A stretch of 64,000 nucleotides of DNA from Desulfosporosinus nitroreducens (GTDB lineage: Bacteria > Bacillota > Desulfitobacteriia > Desulfitobacteriales > Desulfitobacteriaceae). Under the pieces are notes generated by a model. It made no database searches. It had not been told where the DNA came from and worked only from the letters and a program-made list of their open reading frames with translations. The translations under genes were made by a program, and so were the position numbers. The stretch covers positions 124,001 to 188,000 of the forward strand of contig NZ_JAMHFY010000001.1 in NCBI RefSeq assembly GCF_023897015.1, read 5' to 3'. Positions 19,575 through 28,490 of this stretch are shown here, one piece after another (position 1 is the stretch's first letter; the number at the start of each line of letters is the position of its first letter).

Positions 19575-20865
19575 TAAATTCTCCAGCTACTTTCTTAATC
19601 ACTGTCAAAAAGTCAGGGAAAGATACATCAGCGGCAGCCATGTCCTCTACACTAACCCCTTCCTTCGACAGCATACCGGCTATAGCCCACGCCATCGCTA
19701 AGCGATGATCTCCAAGACTATTCGCTTGTCCACCGTACAATGAAGTCTGACCTTGGATCCTCAAGCCATCCGGCAATTCCTCAACCTTAGCGCCCAAGGC
19801 GTTTAATGCCCCAACGACGGTACTTATTCGATCAGTTTCTTTAACTCTTAGTTCTGCAGCATCCCGAATAACAGTTTCCCCTTCAGCCAAGCAAGCGGCT
19901 ACGGCCAGGATAGGGATTTCATCTATCAGCCGCGGAATCATGTTCCCAGCAATTTCGATCCCTTTAAGTTTCGCAGGGCGAACGCGTATGGTGGCTCTAG
20001 GCTCACCACAAACTTCTTCGACATTGAACAATTCAATATCCGCACCCATAGCCTTTAATACATCTAAGATTCCTGTACGAGTAGGATTTATACCGACATC
20101 CGGCAGGATGATCTCACCTTTCCCAACTAAACTCCCTAAGACAAGGAAGAAGGCAGCTGATGAAATATCTCCCGGCACAGAAACAGCTTGGCCGGTTAAA
20201 CGCCCGCCCCCATGGACCCTTACTATGGTCTGATCACTCTGAACATCAACTCCGAATCCTCTAAGCATACGTTCAGTGTGATCTCTAGAGAGTGCAGGTT
20301 CCTCTACGCTTGTTTCTCCGCTTGCTCTCAATCCAGCTAGAAGGATAGCGGATTTGATTTGGGCAGAAGCAACGGGAGTTCTAAAGCTTTGCCCTTGTAA
20401 CTGACCACCCATCATAGTCAGAGGAGCCAAGTTACCTTCCCTTCGTCCCATAATCCGAGCACCCATCTGTTTAAGAGGGTCTGTGACTCGACGCATGGGG
20501 CGTGATCGAAGAGACTCGTCTCCGTTCATTGTGACGGTAAAAGGACTGCCAGCCAACGCTCCAAGCATTAGTCTCAAAGTCGTCCCCGAGTTACCGGCAT
20601 CAAGAACGTCTATCGGCTCTTGCCATGCATCCATGCCCTCACTGCGAATCCAAACTTCTTTCTCCTGTCTTTCCCATGGGACTCCAAGTTGTTTTAAACA
20701 CCGAAGCGTACTCAAGCAGTCCTGGCCCAAAAGAAAATTGGATATATGTGTTTCTCCATAGGCCATTCCGCCAAAAAGTGCCGCCCTATGAGAAATTGAC
20801 TTATCGCCAGGAACTCTAATTTCACCTTTCAAATTCGTGACAGGTTTAATAAATACGCCTCGCAT
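19567..20865 (-). CDS. aroA: 3-phosphoshikimate 1-carboxyvinyltransferase (EPSP synthase)
   Basis: Sixth shikimate-pathway step, joining PEP and shikimate-3-phosphate. The 432 residues have the N-terminal PGDKSISHRAALFGGMAYG, LDAGNSGTTLRLMLG, the PEP-binding SLRSRPMRRV and the C-terminal GDHRLAMAWAIAG. It lies third in aroF-tyrA-aroA, 46 bp after tyrA. Confidence 0.96.
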   Translation of the reverse strand: MRGVFIKPVTNLKGEIRVPGDKSISHRAALFGGMAYGETHISNFLLGQDCLSTLRCLKQLGVPWERQEKEVWIRSEGMDAWQEPIDVLDAGNSGTTLRLMLGALAGSPFTVTMNGDESLRSRPMRRVTDPLKQMGARIMGRREGNLAPLTMMGGQLQGQSFRTPVASAQIKSAILLAGLRASGETSVEEPALSRDHTERMLRGFGVDVQSDQTIVRVHGGGRLTGQAVSVPGDISSAAFFLVLGSLVGKGEIILPDVGINPTRTGILDVLKAMGADIELFNVEEVCGEPRATIRVRPAKLKGIEIAGNMIPRLIDEIPILAVAACLAEGETVIRDAAELRVKETDRISTVVGALNALGAKVEELPDGLRIQGQTSLYGGQANSLGDHRLAMAWAIAGMLSKEGVSVEDMAAADVSFPDFLTVIKKVAGEFNV

Positions 20866-20911
20866 AGAAATTGACCCCCTAAAGTAGTTATATTACTTAC
20901 ACAGACTTAAA

Positions 20912-21832
20912 TCAATTTATCTCTGCCCTTACCTTATGTGCCTTTCGAAATGCTTCAGCTATCATCTCTCCATCCCTCTCCAGAAGGCACTCCTTTAATT
21001 CCTTGATTCTTTGTTCCCACAGATCAAGCCCCCCTAAGATTGCCTCAGCATTTCGCACCATGATTTCCTTCCACATTTCAGGAGAACTATCTGCAATACG
21101 CGTTAACTCCCTGAAACTCCGACCAGCTAACGCCAAGGCTGATCCTCCTTCTTTGGACGCATCCTGCGTTGCCAAAGTTAAGGCTACCGCCAATAAATGA
21201 GGGATATGACTAACCATTGCTACTTCTGCATCATGGTGGACAGGATCTCGAAAAATGACCTTAGCTCCAAACCCCTGTACAGTTTCAACGAGTTTTTGAA
21301 CCACTTGATGTGGACAATCCTCTGCTGGAGTTAAGACATAGGGATACCCTCGAAAAAGGTCAGAATTAGCAGCACCAAAACCAGATTGTTCTGAACCTGT
21401 CATAGGATGACCGCCAACAAAATGGAAGTCGCGAAAATCCATTCTAGAATCAATCATCGATTTGTGGCAAATTTCTCCCTTTACACTTCCTACATCTGTC
21501 ACGATCGTCCCCTTGGTAATCTTTCCTACTAATTGGTCAAGACCCATGGCCAACTCTTGCAGAGGAAGTGCTAAAACGATTAAATCGACGTCTAAGAATT
21601 TCGGCATAGATGTCCACCCTGTTTGGAGCCACCCTCGCCCCACAGCTTCATCGATACTGGCCTTATTTGAATCAACTGCAAAAACATCCCAGCCGGCCCG
21701 ATGCAAGGCTCCTGCCCAAGACCCGCCAATCAGTCCTAAACCGAGGATGCAAGCCCTCGGTAACCGAAGGCCTTGCCAACCCGGTGTTAAATCCACCTCA
21801 TTGTCCGTGGATATTAAAGCTTCATTTAACAC
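20912..21832 (-). CDS. tyrA: Prephenate dehydrogenase
   Basis: NAD+-dependent oxidative decarboxylation of prephenate to 4-hydroxyphenylpyruvate, for tyrosine. 306 residues; N-terminal Rossmann motif LGLGLIGGS near residue 32, then GGHPMTGSEQSG and VSHIPHLLAVALT of the helical domain. No ACT domain. The start is a GTG at 21832 overlapping the aroF stop by 11 bp, with GGGGGAAG upstream, indicating coupling to aroF. Confidence 0.94.
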   Translation of the reverse strand: MLNEALISTDNEVDLTPGWQGLRLPRACILGLGLIGGSWAGALHRAGWDVFAVDSNKASIDEAVGRGWLQTGWTSMPKFLDVDLIVLALPLQELAMGLDQLVGKITKGTIVTDVGSVKGEICHKSMIDSRMDFRDFHFVGGHPMTGSEQSGFGAANSDLFRGYPYVLTPAEDCPHQVVQKLVETVQGFGAKVIFRDPVHHDAEVAMVSHIPHLLAVALTLATQDASKEGGSALALAGRSFRELTRIADSSPEMWKEIMVRNAEAILGGLDLWEQRIKELKECLLERDGEMIAEAFRKAHKVRAEIN

Positions 21833-22859
21833 ACTTACTCACTTCCCCCAACTCTCGATCTAAGGCAGAAGTAAGCCTTGCTAAATCAGCCATCATAACT
21901 TGAAACCTTTCAGGCGTTAAGGATTGTTTTCCGTCTGAAACGGCTTTTTCCGGATGAGGATGAACTTCAACAATCAAGCCATCTGCTCCTGCGGCAAGCG
22001 CAGCTTTAGCCATAGGATGGACCAAATGCCATTTTCCAGTCCCATGACTGGGGTCAATAATGACCGGTAAATGCGACAGGGCATGCAAAGCAGGAACCAT
22101 ACTCAAATCAAGCGTATTTCTGGTATAACTTTCAAAGGTTCGAATCCCTCGCTCACAGAACATGACTTGATAATTTCCACCATCCATAATATATTCTGCC
22201 GCCATCATCCATTCTTCCAGTGTTGCAGATGGCCCTCTTTTAAGAAGAACAGGTTTCCCACACTTGGCTGCCTCTTTGAGGAGGATAAAGTTCTGCATGT
22301 TCCGAGCACCAATTTGGAGTACATCAGCATATTCAGCCACCAAAGCAACATCTCTGGCATCAATAACCTCGGTAATCACCAATAGGTCGGTTTGCTCTCG
22401 AGCTTCTGCCAAATAGCGCAATCCTTCTTCTTCTAGCCCTTGAAAGGAATAAGGCGAAGTGCGCGGTTTGAAAGCCCCACCACGCAAGAAGGTCGCACCT
22501 GCTTCACGCACGGCATGTGCTGTTTCCAAAATCTGAGCTCTGCTTTCAACTGCACAAGGCCCAGCCATGACGTGGACCCTGTTGCCGCCAATTTCCTGGT
22601 CGCCAATGCGAATAATACTATCTGCAGGGTGAAACTCCCTGCTAACCAGTTTATACGGAGCTAGAATAGGCACAACTTTTTCTACCCAAGGCAATGCTTC
22701 TAAATCGAGGGCTTCAAGTCGCGTGCGATCCCCAATTGCCCCCATAATTGTTCTTTCCACTCCTTGGGAAAGATGAATTTTGAATCCCTCTTCCGTTAAG
22801 CGTGTGGAAACCTCTTCAATTTGTTCTGCCGTCGAACCCATTTTCATAACAACAATCAT
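21822..22859 (-). CDS. aroF: DAHP synthase, class I-beta with N-terminal regulatory domain
   Basis: First shikimate step, condensing PEP and erythrose-4-phosphate. Residues 1-70 form a ferredoxin-like regulatory domain (MIVVMKMGSTAEQIEEVSTR) and the rest a KDO8P/DAHP-type TIM barrel. Conserved stretches are AGPCAVES, GGAFKPRTSPYSFQG, LLKRGPSATLEEW, ERGIRTFE and DPSHGTGKW. Length 345. It heads the aroF-tyrA-aroA-azlCD operon behind a 300-nt leader with a terminator. A second, shorter DAHP synthase lies at 59941. Confidence 0.95.
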   Translation of the reverse strand: MIVVMKMGSTAEQIEEVSTRLTEEGFKIHLSQGVERTIMGAIGDRTRLEALDLEALPWVEKVVPILAPYKLVSREFHPADSIIRIGDQEIGGNRVHVMAGPCAVESRAQILETAHAVREAGATFLRGGAFKPRTSPYSFQGLEEEGLRYLAEAREQTDLLVITEVIDARDVALVAEYADVLQIGARNMQNFILLKEAAKCGKPVLLKRGPSATLEEWMMAAEYIMDGGNYQVMFCERGIRTFESYTRNTLDLSMVPALHALSHLPVIIDPSHGTGKWHLVHPMAKAALAAGADGLIVEVHPHPEKAVSDGKQSLTPERFQVMMADLARLTSALDRELGEVSKCVK

Positions 22860-22870
22860 TTCTCCGACCC

Positions 22871-23124
22871 CTTTCTACCATCCTACATTCCATTTTTTTC
22901 TTGCTTTACATTATTATGCATTGAGCTAGCTCTTTGAGCTAAGTCAAATCTTGACTGTCATCCCCTCAAGCCCCACGAGTCATTTTAGATATACAAAAAA
23001 GCACCCTGAATAGAGGGTGCCTTAATTCTAACTCGCGCCCATCCTACTATTCTACCATTCTTCATCATCTTCGACGAGCCCTTCACGCGAAGCCCTCGCC
23101 GGAAACCCCAGACTACCATTCTAC
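22871..23124 (-). promoter_or_regulatory. aroF leader with three clusters of NAG octamers and an attenuator
   Basis: Transcribed upstream of aroF. It contains tandem octamers of the form GNAGNAUG in exact 8-nt register. Cluster I is at 23124-23109 (GTAGAATG, GTAGTCTG). Cluster II is at 23063-23024 (GAAGAATG, GTAGAATA, GTAGGATG, one non-matching octamer, TTAGAATT). Cluster III is at 22886-22871, just before the ribosome binding site (GTAGGATG, GTAGAAAG). A hairpin with a symmetrical GG/GG internal loop lies at about 23073-23100 and the terminator at 22995-23020. It resembles the leader at 61673-61788. Probably an RNA-binding-protein-controlled attenuator; this is inference from the pattern. 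Confidence 0.5.
22995..23020 (-). terminator. Terminator/attenuator hairpin in the aroF leader
   Basis: GCACCCT pairs with AGGGTGC around a 6-nt loop, followed on the minus strand by six T residues. It lies 135 bp upstream of the aroF start, with no gene between it and the putative promoter region, so it would stop transcription before aroF unless antiterminated. Confidence 0.75.
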
Positions 23125-23290
23125 ACAAGCCTTGCCAAACAAAGCTTCCCAACCATCCTGAAATCAAGATTAAAGCTATCTTACCACAGAAAGGCCCCTC
23201 ATCACAACCCCTAATAGCACAAAAATCGACGGCCAGTTTATCTAATGAGGAGACTCACACTTTACAAGTTGAGAGGTGCTTATTTCTCCG

Positions 23291-23390
23291 AGTGAACTCG
23301 CTCAGCAAGCTGAACATCGAGACTTCCGTGGGGGAGACTATGGTCACCGAATTAGAATAAGGAACACCCACGTGGGTGTCTCGGGATTGA
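23291..23390 (+). repeat. Structured ~100-bp intergenic repeat (copy C)
   Basis: Modules AGTGAACTCG, CTCAGCAAGCTGAA, ATCGAGACTTCCGTGGGGG, GGTCACCGAATTAGAATAAGGAA, a shortened hairpin CACCCACGTGGGTG and tail TCTCGGGATTGA. It lies in the 22860-23517 gene-free stretch between the aroF leader and the dehydratase gene. Confidence 0.7.
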
Positions 23391-23455
23391 AGAATTAAGT
23401 AATAATCGTTTCACCCTCAAAGGGTAATTACAGGTTCATCATCGAAAATAGATAT

Positions 23456-23505
23456 GGGACTAAATGGCAGGTGGAGTTATTTAGCTCCACCTGCCGTTTA
23501 GTCCC
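23456..23505 (-). terminator. Long hairpin ending the abfD-like operon
   Basis: A 21-bp stem (GGGACTAAA, one T-G pair, GGCAGGTGGAG) around an 8-nt loop, 13 bp after the stop at 23518. The T tract is poor, so it may act as a 3'-end stabiliser as well as a terminator. Confidence 0.55.
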
Positions 23506-23517
23506 TTGCCCTTGTCC

Positions 23518-24945
23518 CTAATCCTTGATCCCCGCTAAGTATTTAACAACATTTTTACGTGCCTGTATATCGTATTTACTCATGATAGCAATCTTCTCCA
23601 TGACCGGAGAACCGCCACCATGAATACCGCTGATTCCTGTTGCCGCTCCTGTCGAGGACGCAATCAGATTTTCAACTAAACGATACGCCCTGTGCTGATT
23701 CTCAGCACAGACATCAGATTTACGCATAATATACTTTTCCAAATCGTCTTTAGTATCCGGACTGTAAAAATCTTCCTCAAAAGGCAACGTGGCTGCCAGT
23801 CCCCCAGCAATATCTGCCAGAGTTTCGAACTCATGGTATATATTGGTTCCAGCATGGTAACGTCCGACATTCGTGAAAACAACATCGGGGGCAAACGTTC
23901 CTGATGCACTTTTGAATCCCTTAACCGAAGCGGCAATTCCAGCGCCATAGACTAACTCGCCTACCGTAATCAATTCTGCCAGTTTATCCCGAACATGCGA
24001 GGCTTTTCCTATGCCGTTATACTCCGCCATCAGAGCCGTTGCTCCAAGGAAAATATCTGATAAGGCTGGTTTACACCCAGTATAACTATGCCTATGATAG
24101 GTGGCAAACTGGGAAGCTAATTGTCCGGCAAATTCTGTCTCGCCGTTCATGAACACTCGGTCCCATGGAACAAAGACATTGTCGAAAACAGTAAGAGCAT
24201 GCATGGTTCCATAGTCTTCAATCGGAGCTTTAAGATGCTTGCGTTTCCGGTGATTATGGGGAAGGCTGATCAACTTGATTCCAGGTGCATCAGCTTGAAT
24301 TGCAAAGGCGACTGCCCAATCTCCTTCTTCTTTGGTTAACGCTCTTGTAGGGATAACTATTAGTTCATCAGCATAGGCTGCAATAGAATTATGGGCTTTA
24401 GCCCCCCGTACCACAATTCCGTCCTCACGTCTCTCTACAATGTGCAGGTACAGATCTGGATCAGCTTGTTGATGCGGTCTTAAATTCCGGTCACCCTTAA
24501 CATCCGATTGCGCAGCATTTCCCACTAGGTCATTATCCTGAAAGAAACGCAAATACTTAAGAAAGCGCTCATGATAGTTAGTACCCTTAGCGTTATCGAT
24601 GTCCTTAGTAACCAAGGAAAGGCCGTTCATAGCGTCAATTCCCATACACCTTTGGATACAACGTCCACATACTAAGCACAATTTCCGAGTCATTTCCTGT
24701 TTTTTAAGCAAATCATCGGTCGATTGATGCATATGTGTAAAACGGTTAATTTTCTCTCCACTCAAATGAGATGTGGCTGTTAAGAGATCAGCGTATTCCG
24801 GATCATCCACTAAATCATAGGTTAACGCCAGAGTTCTAATCCCCGGCTCAAAATCCGGATGATCGCGACCAACTAATTTTCCATTCATATACACATTAGG
24901 ACGCATGGAAAGAATTTTTTCGCGATACTCTTTACTTGTTCTCAT
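23518..24945 (-). CDS. 4-hydroxybutyryl-CoA dehydratase/vinylacetyl-CoA isomerase family protein
   Basis: 475-residue FAD and [4Fe-4S] radical dehydratase of the AbfD/HpaB fold. The cluster ligands of AbfD (Cys99, Cys103, His292, Cys299 in the clostridial enzyme, from memory) are matched by CLVCGRC near residue 100 and by HRHSYTGC, with the same 7-residue His-to-Cys spacing. AbfD makes crotonyl-CoA from 4-hydroxybutyryl-CoA. I choose the ATG at 24945, overlapping the hbd stop by 14 bp, with AAGGGG upstream. It is the last gene of the six-gene catabolic operon. The true substrate may be 4-hydroxybutyryl-CoA or a cyclic hydroxyacyl-CoA. Confidence 0.85.
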   Translation of the reverse strand: MRTSKEYREKILSMRPNVYMNGKLVGRDHPDFEPGIRTLALTYDLVDDPEYADLLTATSHLSGEKINRFTHMHQSTDDLLKKQEMTRKLCLVCGRCIQRCMGIDAMNGLSLVTKDIDNAKGTNYHERFLKYLRFFQDNDLVGNAAQSDVKGDRNLRPHQQADPDLYLHIVERREDGIVVRGAKAHNSIAAYADELIVIPTRALTKEEGDWAVAFAIQADAPGIKLISLPHNHRKRKHLKAPIEDYGTMHALTVFDNVFVPWDRVFMNGETEFAGQLASQFATYHRHSYTGCKPALSDIFLGATALMAEYNGIGKASHVRDKLAELITVGELVYGAGIAASVKGFKSASGTFAPDVVFTNVGRYHAGTNIYHEFETLADIAGGLAATLPFEEDFYSPDTKDDLEKYIMRKSDVCAENQHRAYRLVENLIASSTGAATGISGIHGGGSPVMEKIAIMSKYDIQARKNVVKYLAGIKD

Positions 24946-25795
24946 ATTTGAAAACCCCTTCACCTGTTTTACGTCCAAGTAAACCGGCATCCACATACTT
25001 CTTCATTAATGGACAAGGTCTGAAGCGTTCTCCCAAGGTCTTGTGTAAATACTCAAGGACTTTATATCGAGTATCCAGTCCGACCATGTCACTCATTTCT
25101 AAGGGTCCCATAGGCAGGTTAAGACCTATTTTGGCAGCTTTATCAATATCCTCTGCCGAAGCAACCCCTTCCATCAACATATAAAATGCTTCATTCCCCA
25201 GTAAGACGTTTAAACGGCTCGTAGCAAACCCAGCGGCATCATTAACAACCACAGTTTGTTTACCCATCTGCTCAGCAACGGTTATTATTGCCTGGACCGT
25301 CTCATCACTTGTTTTTAGGCCTTTGACAATTTCAACTAATTTCATTTTTGGAACAGGATTAAAGAAGTGCATTCCTATTACCAACTCAGCATTCTTTGCG
25401 AAGGACCCAATTGCAGTTACACTTAGAGACGAGGTATTGGTCGCTATTATAGTCCCTTCGGGGCACATTACGTTTAATTGTTTAAGGATTTCTCCTTTCA
25501 TGTCAATATTTTCTGCTATAGTTTCGATAACAAGATCTGCATCCTTGACGGCAGTCTCTAAATCATTCGATACTTTCATCCGCGCCAGACAACTATCCAT
25601 AGTCTCTTGGGTTACTTTACCAATTTTCACACCCGTTTGAAGGTTTTTCTGAACGTAAGCTTTGCCCTGTTCCAACGCTTCCTGTCTTCTCCCGTAAAGT
25701 GTTACATTATACCCACCGACCAAACCCGCATATACAATTCCAGTTCCCATTATCCCACTGCCAACAACAGCAATATTTTTAATCTCTTTTGACAA
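24932..25795 (-). CDS. hbd: 3-hydroxybutyryl-CoA dehydrogenase family protein
   Basis: NAD(P)-dependent 3-hydroxyacyl-CoA dehydrogenase of 287 residues. Signatures: NIAVVGSGIMGTGI (dinucleotide loop), IATNTSSLSVTAI, GMHFFNPVPKMKLVEIV and GFATSRLNVLLGNEA. I take the TTG at 25795 as start because GGGGAGGCGAAGATT precedes it; the longer frame reading into the intercistronic hairpin has no family similarity. It would oxidise a 3-hydroxyacyl-CoA made by the crotonases of the same operon. Confidence 0.92.
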   Translation of the reverse strand: MSKEIKNIAVVGSGIMGTGIVYAGLVGGYNVTLYGRRQEALEQGKAYVQKNLQTGVKIGKVTQETMDSCLARMKVSNDLETAVKDADLVIETIAENIDMKGEILKQLNVMCPEGTIIATNTSSLSVTAIGSFAKNAELVIGMHFFNPVPKMKLVEIVKGLKTSDETVQAIITVAEQMGKQTVVVNDAAGFATSRLNVLLGNEAFYMLMEGVASAEDIDKAAKIGLNLPMGPLEMSDMVGLDTRYKVLEYLHKTLGERFRPCPLMKKYVDAGLLGRKTGEGVFKYENK

Positions 25796-25864
25796 AATCT
25801 TCGCCTCCCCTATCACATTAATTTTTACCCACATTCTTTCAAAAGTCACGGGAGTTAACAGTCG

Positions 25865-25899
25865 CTGCCAAAATGTGCCTGCTGGGCACATTTTGGCAG
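25865..25899. other. Intercistronic hairpin between BadI-like gene and hbd
   Basis: A perfect 15-bp stem CTGCCAAAATGTGCC with a 5-nt loop in the 137-bp spacer, with no T tract. It could stabilise or process the polycistronic mRNA. It contains TGGCA and GCACA pieces but no GG-N10-GC promoter. Confidence 0.5.
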
Positions 25900-25932
25900 G
25901 ATACTTTCTTGTATTGTTTGACTCTCTTTGTT

Positions 25933-26760
25933 TTATTCGGCATTCTTTCTGAATTGGTGCCAATTTGGTTTTCTTTTTTCTTTGAATGCGTTAAATCCTT
26001 CATGGACTTGATCTGAACCCCAGATGTAACTTAGGTAAACTGAGCCGGCCATTAAGGAAGGATACATCAAATCTGATTCGAAATTTAAGGAAACTTTGGC
26101 AATCCGAATCGATTGTGGGCTGCGATCGAGGATGGTATCACACCATTTTTGAGTTTCAGTGTACAAATCTGCGTAAGGAACTACTTTGTTAACCAAACCC
26201 ATTTCTAAAGCTTCTTGCGCGGTATAGATATTGCACATCATAATCATTTCGCGTGCTTTTTTCTCACCCACGATCCTTGGTAACATCTGCGTAGCTCCCC
26301 ATACTGGGCAAGCTCCTACTTTCGGTCCGGCCTGACCAAATTTTGCATGTTCAGCGGCAATCGTCATATCGCAGAATATATTCAATTCGTTACCGCCACC
26401 GATGCAATAACCATTAGCGGCCAAAATGATCGGAACTCTCATATTGCGCATAATCGTGGACATCTTCATCAAGGCATTGTTCCAAACCTGACCGGTTACA
26501 TGATCGAGAGCATTCATCATGTCAATATCTCCACCGGCATTAAACACTCTTTCGCCAGCAGCTGTTAAGACGCATACTCCAATGGTCTGATCTCTTTCCA
26601 CATCTTCAAAAGCGGCAGTCAATTCAAGTACCAGGTCATAAGTTAATATATTCATGATTTCTGGACGATTAATAGTTATCCAAGCTGACCCGTCTCTTTT
26701 CTCATACAAGATTTCTGAAAATTCTCTGTCTAGTGGTACATACTTCACGCTTGCTTTCAT
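25933..26760 (-). CDS. badI: Crotonase-fold hydrolase, BadI/MenB-like (ketocyclohexanecarboxyl-CoA hydrolase-like)
   Basis: 275-residue crotonase-superfamily protein. It differs from the two neighbouring hydratases and resembles BadI, which opens the ring of 2-ketocyclohexanecarboxyl-CoA to pimeloyl-CoA. Matching runs are NGYCIGGGNELNIFCDMTIA, AKFGQAGPKVG, PRIVGEKKAREMIMMC and SDQVHEGFNAFKEKRKPNW. MenB is the nearest alternative but there are no menaquinone genes nearby. GGGAGGAAATTAACA precedes the ATG. The BadH-like SDR directly upstream would make its substrate. Symbol given by resemblance; substrate not proven. Confidence 0.7.
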   Translation of the reverse strand: MKASVKYVPLDREFSEILYEKRDGSAWITINRPEIMNILTYDLVLELTAAFEDVERDQTIGVCVLTAAGERVFNAGGDIDMMNALDHVTGQVWNNALMKMSTIMRNMRVPIILAANGYCIGGGNELNIFCDMTIAAEHAKFGQAGPKVGACPVWGATQMLPRIVGEKKAREMIMMCNIYTAQEALEMGLVNKVVPYADLYTETQKWCDTILDRSPQSIRIAKVSLNFESDLMYPSLMAGSVYLSYIWGSDQVHEGFNAFKEKRKPNWHQFRKNAE

Positions 26761-26816
26761 TGTTAATTTCCTCCCTTAATTTTGGTTTATTGCAGAATTT
26801 TATAGGTTACATCTTA

Positions 26817-27572
26817 TTAAGAATGCATGGTCAATCCGCCACTGACGCTAAGGGTTTGCCCAGTAATATATTCAGCATCATCCGAGGCAAAAAACAGAAC
26901 CGCATTGGCTATATCTTTTGGTTCACCTAGGCGACGCAAAGGAATGGCTCTTTTAACTGCTTCCATTAACTTAGGATTCTCGGCACTAACCTCTGCCAAA
27001 AATGGTGTGTCACTAGGACCAGGGGATACACAGTTAACATTGACTTTATAACGAGCCATTTCCCGTGCCAGAGTTTTGGTAAAGGTAATTACCCCGCCCT
27101 TCGCGGCAGAATAAACAGACTCACCTGTTGAACCTACCCGTCCGGCATCGGAAGACACATTGACAATTTTGCCATAGTTATTTTGCATCATGTTATCCAC
27201 AACTGCACGACAGCAGATGATTGGTCCTTTTAGGTTAATTGCAATGACTCTATCCCATAACTCTTCATCCCCAGTAACAAATGGTTTGACCTTATTCCAG
27301 CCAACATTATTAACTAGAATGTCGACCTTACCATACTTTTCGATCACCTTAGCCACCATGTCATTGACTTCTGCACTTTTCGTGATGTCAACTTTAGCCG
27401 CCATGGCCTTGCCGCCCATTGCTTCAATCTCTTTGACTACTGCTTCAGCACTTTTTATGTCAACATCAACTACAACCACTGTGCCGCCCTGCTCAGCCAG
27501 ACCTAAAGCAATTCCACGGCCAATCCCTCGCCCAGACCCGGTAACAATCCCTACTCTGCCAGCAAATTTCAT
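26817..27572 (-). CDS. badH: SDR dehydrogenase, BadH-like (2-hydroxycyclohexanecarboxyl-CoA dehydrogenase-like)
   Basis: 251-residue classical short-chain dehydrogenase: TGSGRGIGRGIA cofactor loop, NNVGWNKVKPF, catalytic YSAAK near residue 152. BadH of Rhodopseudomonas, as I recall it, shares the unusual NNxGWxxxKPF, SSDAGRVGSTGESVY and ITGQTLSVSGGLTM runs. It would oxidise 2-hydroxycyclohexanecarboxyl-CoA for the adjacent BadI-like hydrolase. AGGAGGGAATACG precedes the ATG. Other SDR substrates cannot be excluded. Confidence 0.7.
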   Translation of the reverse strand: MKFAGRVGIVTGSGRGIGRGIALGLAEQGGTVVVVDVDIKSAEAVVKEIEAMGGKAMAAKVDITKSAEVNDMVAKVIEKYGKVDILVNNVGWNKVKPFVTGDEELWDRVIAINLKGPIICCRAVVDNMMQNNYGKIVNVSSDAGRVGSTGESVYSAAKGGVITFTKTLAREMARYKVNVNCVSPGPSDTPFLAEVSAENPKLMEAVKRAIPLRRLGEPKDIANAVLFFASDDAEYITGQTLSVSGGLTMHS

Positions 27573-27710
27573 CGTATTCCCTCCTAGATTTTTTATTTAA
27601 CTTAAATTAGTTGTTGCACTGCCTGTAATCTTGGTCAGTTGAACTAAATTAAGCTTAAACCCCAGATCCCCTGATAAGCTTCTGTGAGTATTTCTACTAT
27701 CTTAATAAAC

Positions 27711-28490
27711 CTATTTTCCTTGGAAATTTGGTTTCCGTTTTTCTAGAAAAGCCGTCATGCCCTCAGTACGATCACTTGTTCCGTTCAAGAAAGCTTGACT
27801 TAATTTTTCCAAGGCTAACCCTGTAGGGAAGTCTGTGGCCATTCCCATGTCAATTACCTTTTTAGCCATTCGTATAGCAAGCGGTGCTTTAGCGGTAATT
27901 TTCTTTGCCATTTCAAATGATGCAACAAGCAACTGGTCGTGAGGGACAACTTTATTTACCAGCCCAATTCGTTCTGCTTCAACAGCATCAATGATATCCC
28001 CGGTAAAAATCAGTTCTTTAGCCTTCCCTTTGCCGACCAAACGTGGCAGACGCTGGGTTCCTCCACCGCCTGGCAAAATCCCAACAGTCGGTTCGACAAG
28101 ACCAAATTTTCCTCGCTCGCTGGCAATTCTGAGGTCACAGGCCATAGCAAGCTCACAACCGCCTCCTAAGGCATAACCATTAACTGCGGCGATGATTGGT
28201 TTAACGGTATTTTCTAATTCTGTCAAAACTCCTTGTACTCCGGGTTCTAGTGCTTCAACAGATGGCCGTTCCAAAAGCCATCTAAGATCTGCCCCAGCCG
28301 CAAAAGCCTTGTCTCCTGCTCCCGTAATAATGACTACTTTCACTGATTCATCATTGTTTATCTCTTTGGCTAGCTGCCCAATGTCCTCCCATGTTTCCCA
28401 ATTAAGAGCATTTCTTACTTCCGCTCGATTAATAGTCACCAGTAAAATGCCTTTTCTGTTCTCCAAAATAAGATTACGGTAAGTCCCCAA
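27711..28490 (-). CDS. Enoyl-CoA hydratase/isomerase family protein
   Basis: 259-residue crotonase. The oxyanion-hole runs KAFAAGADLRWL and NGYALGGGCELAMACDLRIA and both catalytic glutamates (EPTVGILPGGGGTQRLPR region) fit a true 2-enoyl-CoA hydratase. The TTG at 28490 is chosen because AAAGGGGTGG lies 7 bp upstream and it gives normal family length. It probably hydrates a linear or cyclic enoyl-CoA in the operon that starts at 29422. Confidence 0.88.
   Translation of the reverse strand: MGTYRNLILENRKGILLVTINRAEVRNALNWETWEDIGQLAKEINNDESVKVVIITGAGDKAFAAGADLRWLLERPSVEALEPGVQGVLTELENTVKPIIAAVNGYALGGGCELAMACDLRIASERGKFGLVEPTVGILPGGGGTQRLPRLVGKGKAKELIFTGDIIDAVEAERIGLVNKVVPHDQLLVASFEMAKKITAKAPLAIRMAKKVIDMGMATDFPTGLALEKLSQAFLNGTSDRTEGMTAFLEKRKPNFQGK

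Noticed and set aside
22871-23124. TRAP binding site or T-box leader before aroF
   Set aside because: TRAP needs NAG triplets 2-3 nt apart, here they are 5 nt apart. No T-box sequence (TGGNACCGCG) or specifier stem could be found; only a weak TGGGCGCG.
22985-23167. Trp-rich 60-residue frame as a trp-type leader peptide
   Set aside because: It starts with TTG without a ribosome binding site and reads through the terminator; the Trp codons come from the GG-rich octamers.
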